From Candidatus Poribacteria bacterium (GTDB lineage Bacteria > Poribacteria > WGA-4E > B28-G17): a stretch of DNA of 5,783 nt. The position numbers and the translations under genes are program-made. The stretch lies in the NCBI GenBank assembly GCA_003645735.1, contig QNBQ01000135.1, positions 1-5,783 of the forward strand, given 5' to 3'. The notes beneath the pieces were generated by a model, which had not been told where the DNA came from, ran no database searches, and saw only the letters and a list, made by a program, of their open reading frames with translations. Below, piece by piece: positions 5,238-5,783 of the stretch; the first letter of the stretch is position 1; every line of letters starts with the position of its first letter.

Positions 5238-5783
5238 GTGGCTCGTTATCTGATGGCCGGATTGATAGGGCTGATGATGCTTCCCTTCGGTATCTCGCTT
5301 GCCAAAAAGGAAGTGACGATAGCTTTAGAGGCGGAGTTAGCTAATGAGATACAACCTCCCATGGTGGTGGGCGTTCCCGAGGATGCCAAGAAACAGGGGG
5401 GGCCGAAGCCGGATGAACCCTCCAGGGGCAAGTTCATCTGGATGCCCGGCCCTCCCGCAACCGGTGGGGGAGGTCAGGGATATGCTAAATTCATCGTGAA
5501 CATCCCCAAGAAGGATAAATACGCCATCTGGGGCAGGGTGATAGCCTGGGACGGAAACAGCGACTCCTTCTGGGTCACCGTCGTGCCTCCGGACCCCGAA
5601 GATCAGAACCCCCAGCAGACCCAGGATACCCATTACAGATGGGCCGTTCAACAGGGCAACACGTGGCATTGGGATAGGGTCAACCAGTGGCTGGACGGGG
5701 GGACGTTCGAGAGAACCTGGGAGCTGCCCGAGGGCGAGGTTACGATCACCATCTGGGTCCGGGAGGACGCCACGATGCTGGAC
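5238..5783 (+). CDS. Secreted CBM6-like protein, second tandem copy, 3'-truncated by window edge
   Basis: The frame opens at GTG 5238 and is still open at the window end, giving 182 residues. From GTG the N-terminus is MARYLMAGLIGLMMLPFGIS, then LA, a fair signal peptide with Arg3 in the n-region. Starting at ATG 5253 would align exactly with the first copy's ATG but removes the only positive charge and has no ribosome site, so GTG is preferred. The mature part is the same beta-sandwich as the upstream gene (LEAELANEI opening strand, YAIWGRVIAWDGNSDSFWV, NTWHWDRVNQW, VREDATMLD at the edge), about 82% identical. Changes cluster on the first third and on charged surface positions (for example DEG to GQG, PKAGT to PKKDK), which might alter ligand or partner. 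The C-terminus is not visible, so it is unknown whether it ends with the W-A-E-I-K element. Product of recent tandem duplication in the same operon; more copies could follow. Confidence 0.85.
   Translation, partial: MARYLMAGLIGLMMLPFGISLAKKEVTIALEAELANEIQPPMVVGVPEDAKKQGGPKPDEPSRGKFIWMPGPPATGGGGQGYAKFIVNIPKKDKYAIWGRVIAWDGNSDSFWVTVVPPDPEDQNPQQTQDTHYRWAVQQGNTWHWDRVNQWLDGGTFERTWELPEGEVTITIWVREDATMLD

Overview
The window is about 5.8 kb of moderately GC-rich, densely coding bacterial DNA. It holds five protein genes and no RNA genes, insertion sequences or CRISPR arrays that I can see. The gene mix is a GxGYxYP-family protein, a Gfo/Idh/MocA oxidoreductase, a PD40 (TolB-type) beta-propeller and secreted CBM6-like domains of the 'IWGRVIA...DSFWV...REDATMLD' type. 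Such sets are common in uncultivated carbohydrate-degrading lineages such as Candidatus Poribacteria, Planctomycetes and related groups. I favour a Poribacteria-like organism, but this is inference from family content, not a phylogenetic result. Heavy use of AGG/AGA for Arg and ATA for Ile is visible throughout.

Layout. Bases 2-2386 (+) carry the 3' part of a large GxGYxYP-family gene whose true start lies left of the window. It converges on a Gfo/Idh/MocA oxidoreductase on the minus strand (2361-3452), and the two stop ends overlap by 26 bp. Bases 3453-3563 are a compact divergent promoter region. It holds a perfect consensus sigma70-type promoter to the right (TTGACA-17 bp-TATAAT), a second promoter to the left (TTGATG-18 bp-TATAAT), overlapping -35 hexamers, and an inverted repeat CGGGGT-N10-ACCCCG over both.

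To the right, a three-gene plus-strand operon follows. It starts with a secreted single-propeller protein of five PD40 repeats with an exact 132-nt period (3564-4607). Next come two tandem paralogous secreted CBM6-like proteins (4513-5175 and 5238 to beyond the window end), about 82% identical in their mature parts and separated by a 62-nt spacer with an 11-bp hairpin.

Working together. The oxidoreductase is cytoplasmic and probably acts on a sugar, inositol or sugar-derived substrate. The propeller and CBM-like proteins carry signal peptides and so act outside the cytoplasm, and the GxGYxYP protein is of a family named as putative glycoside hydrolases. A glycan-processing locus is a reasonable reading, but no substrate can be named. 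The points most worth following are: a shared C-terminal element (LxLxW-[AG]-E-[IL]-K) in the two complete secreted operon proteins; the propeller ORF running 95 nt into the next gene just after that element; the shared divergent promoter with its putative operator; and an 80-bp perfectly identical block between the tandem paralogues that looks like gene conversion.
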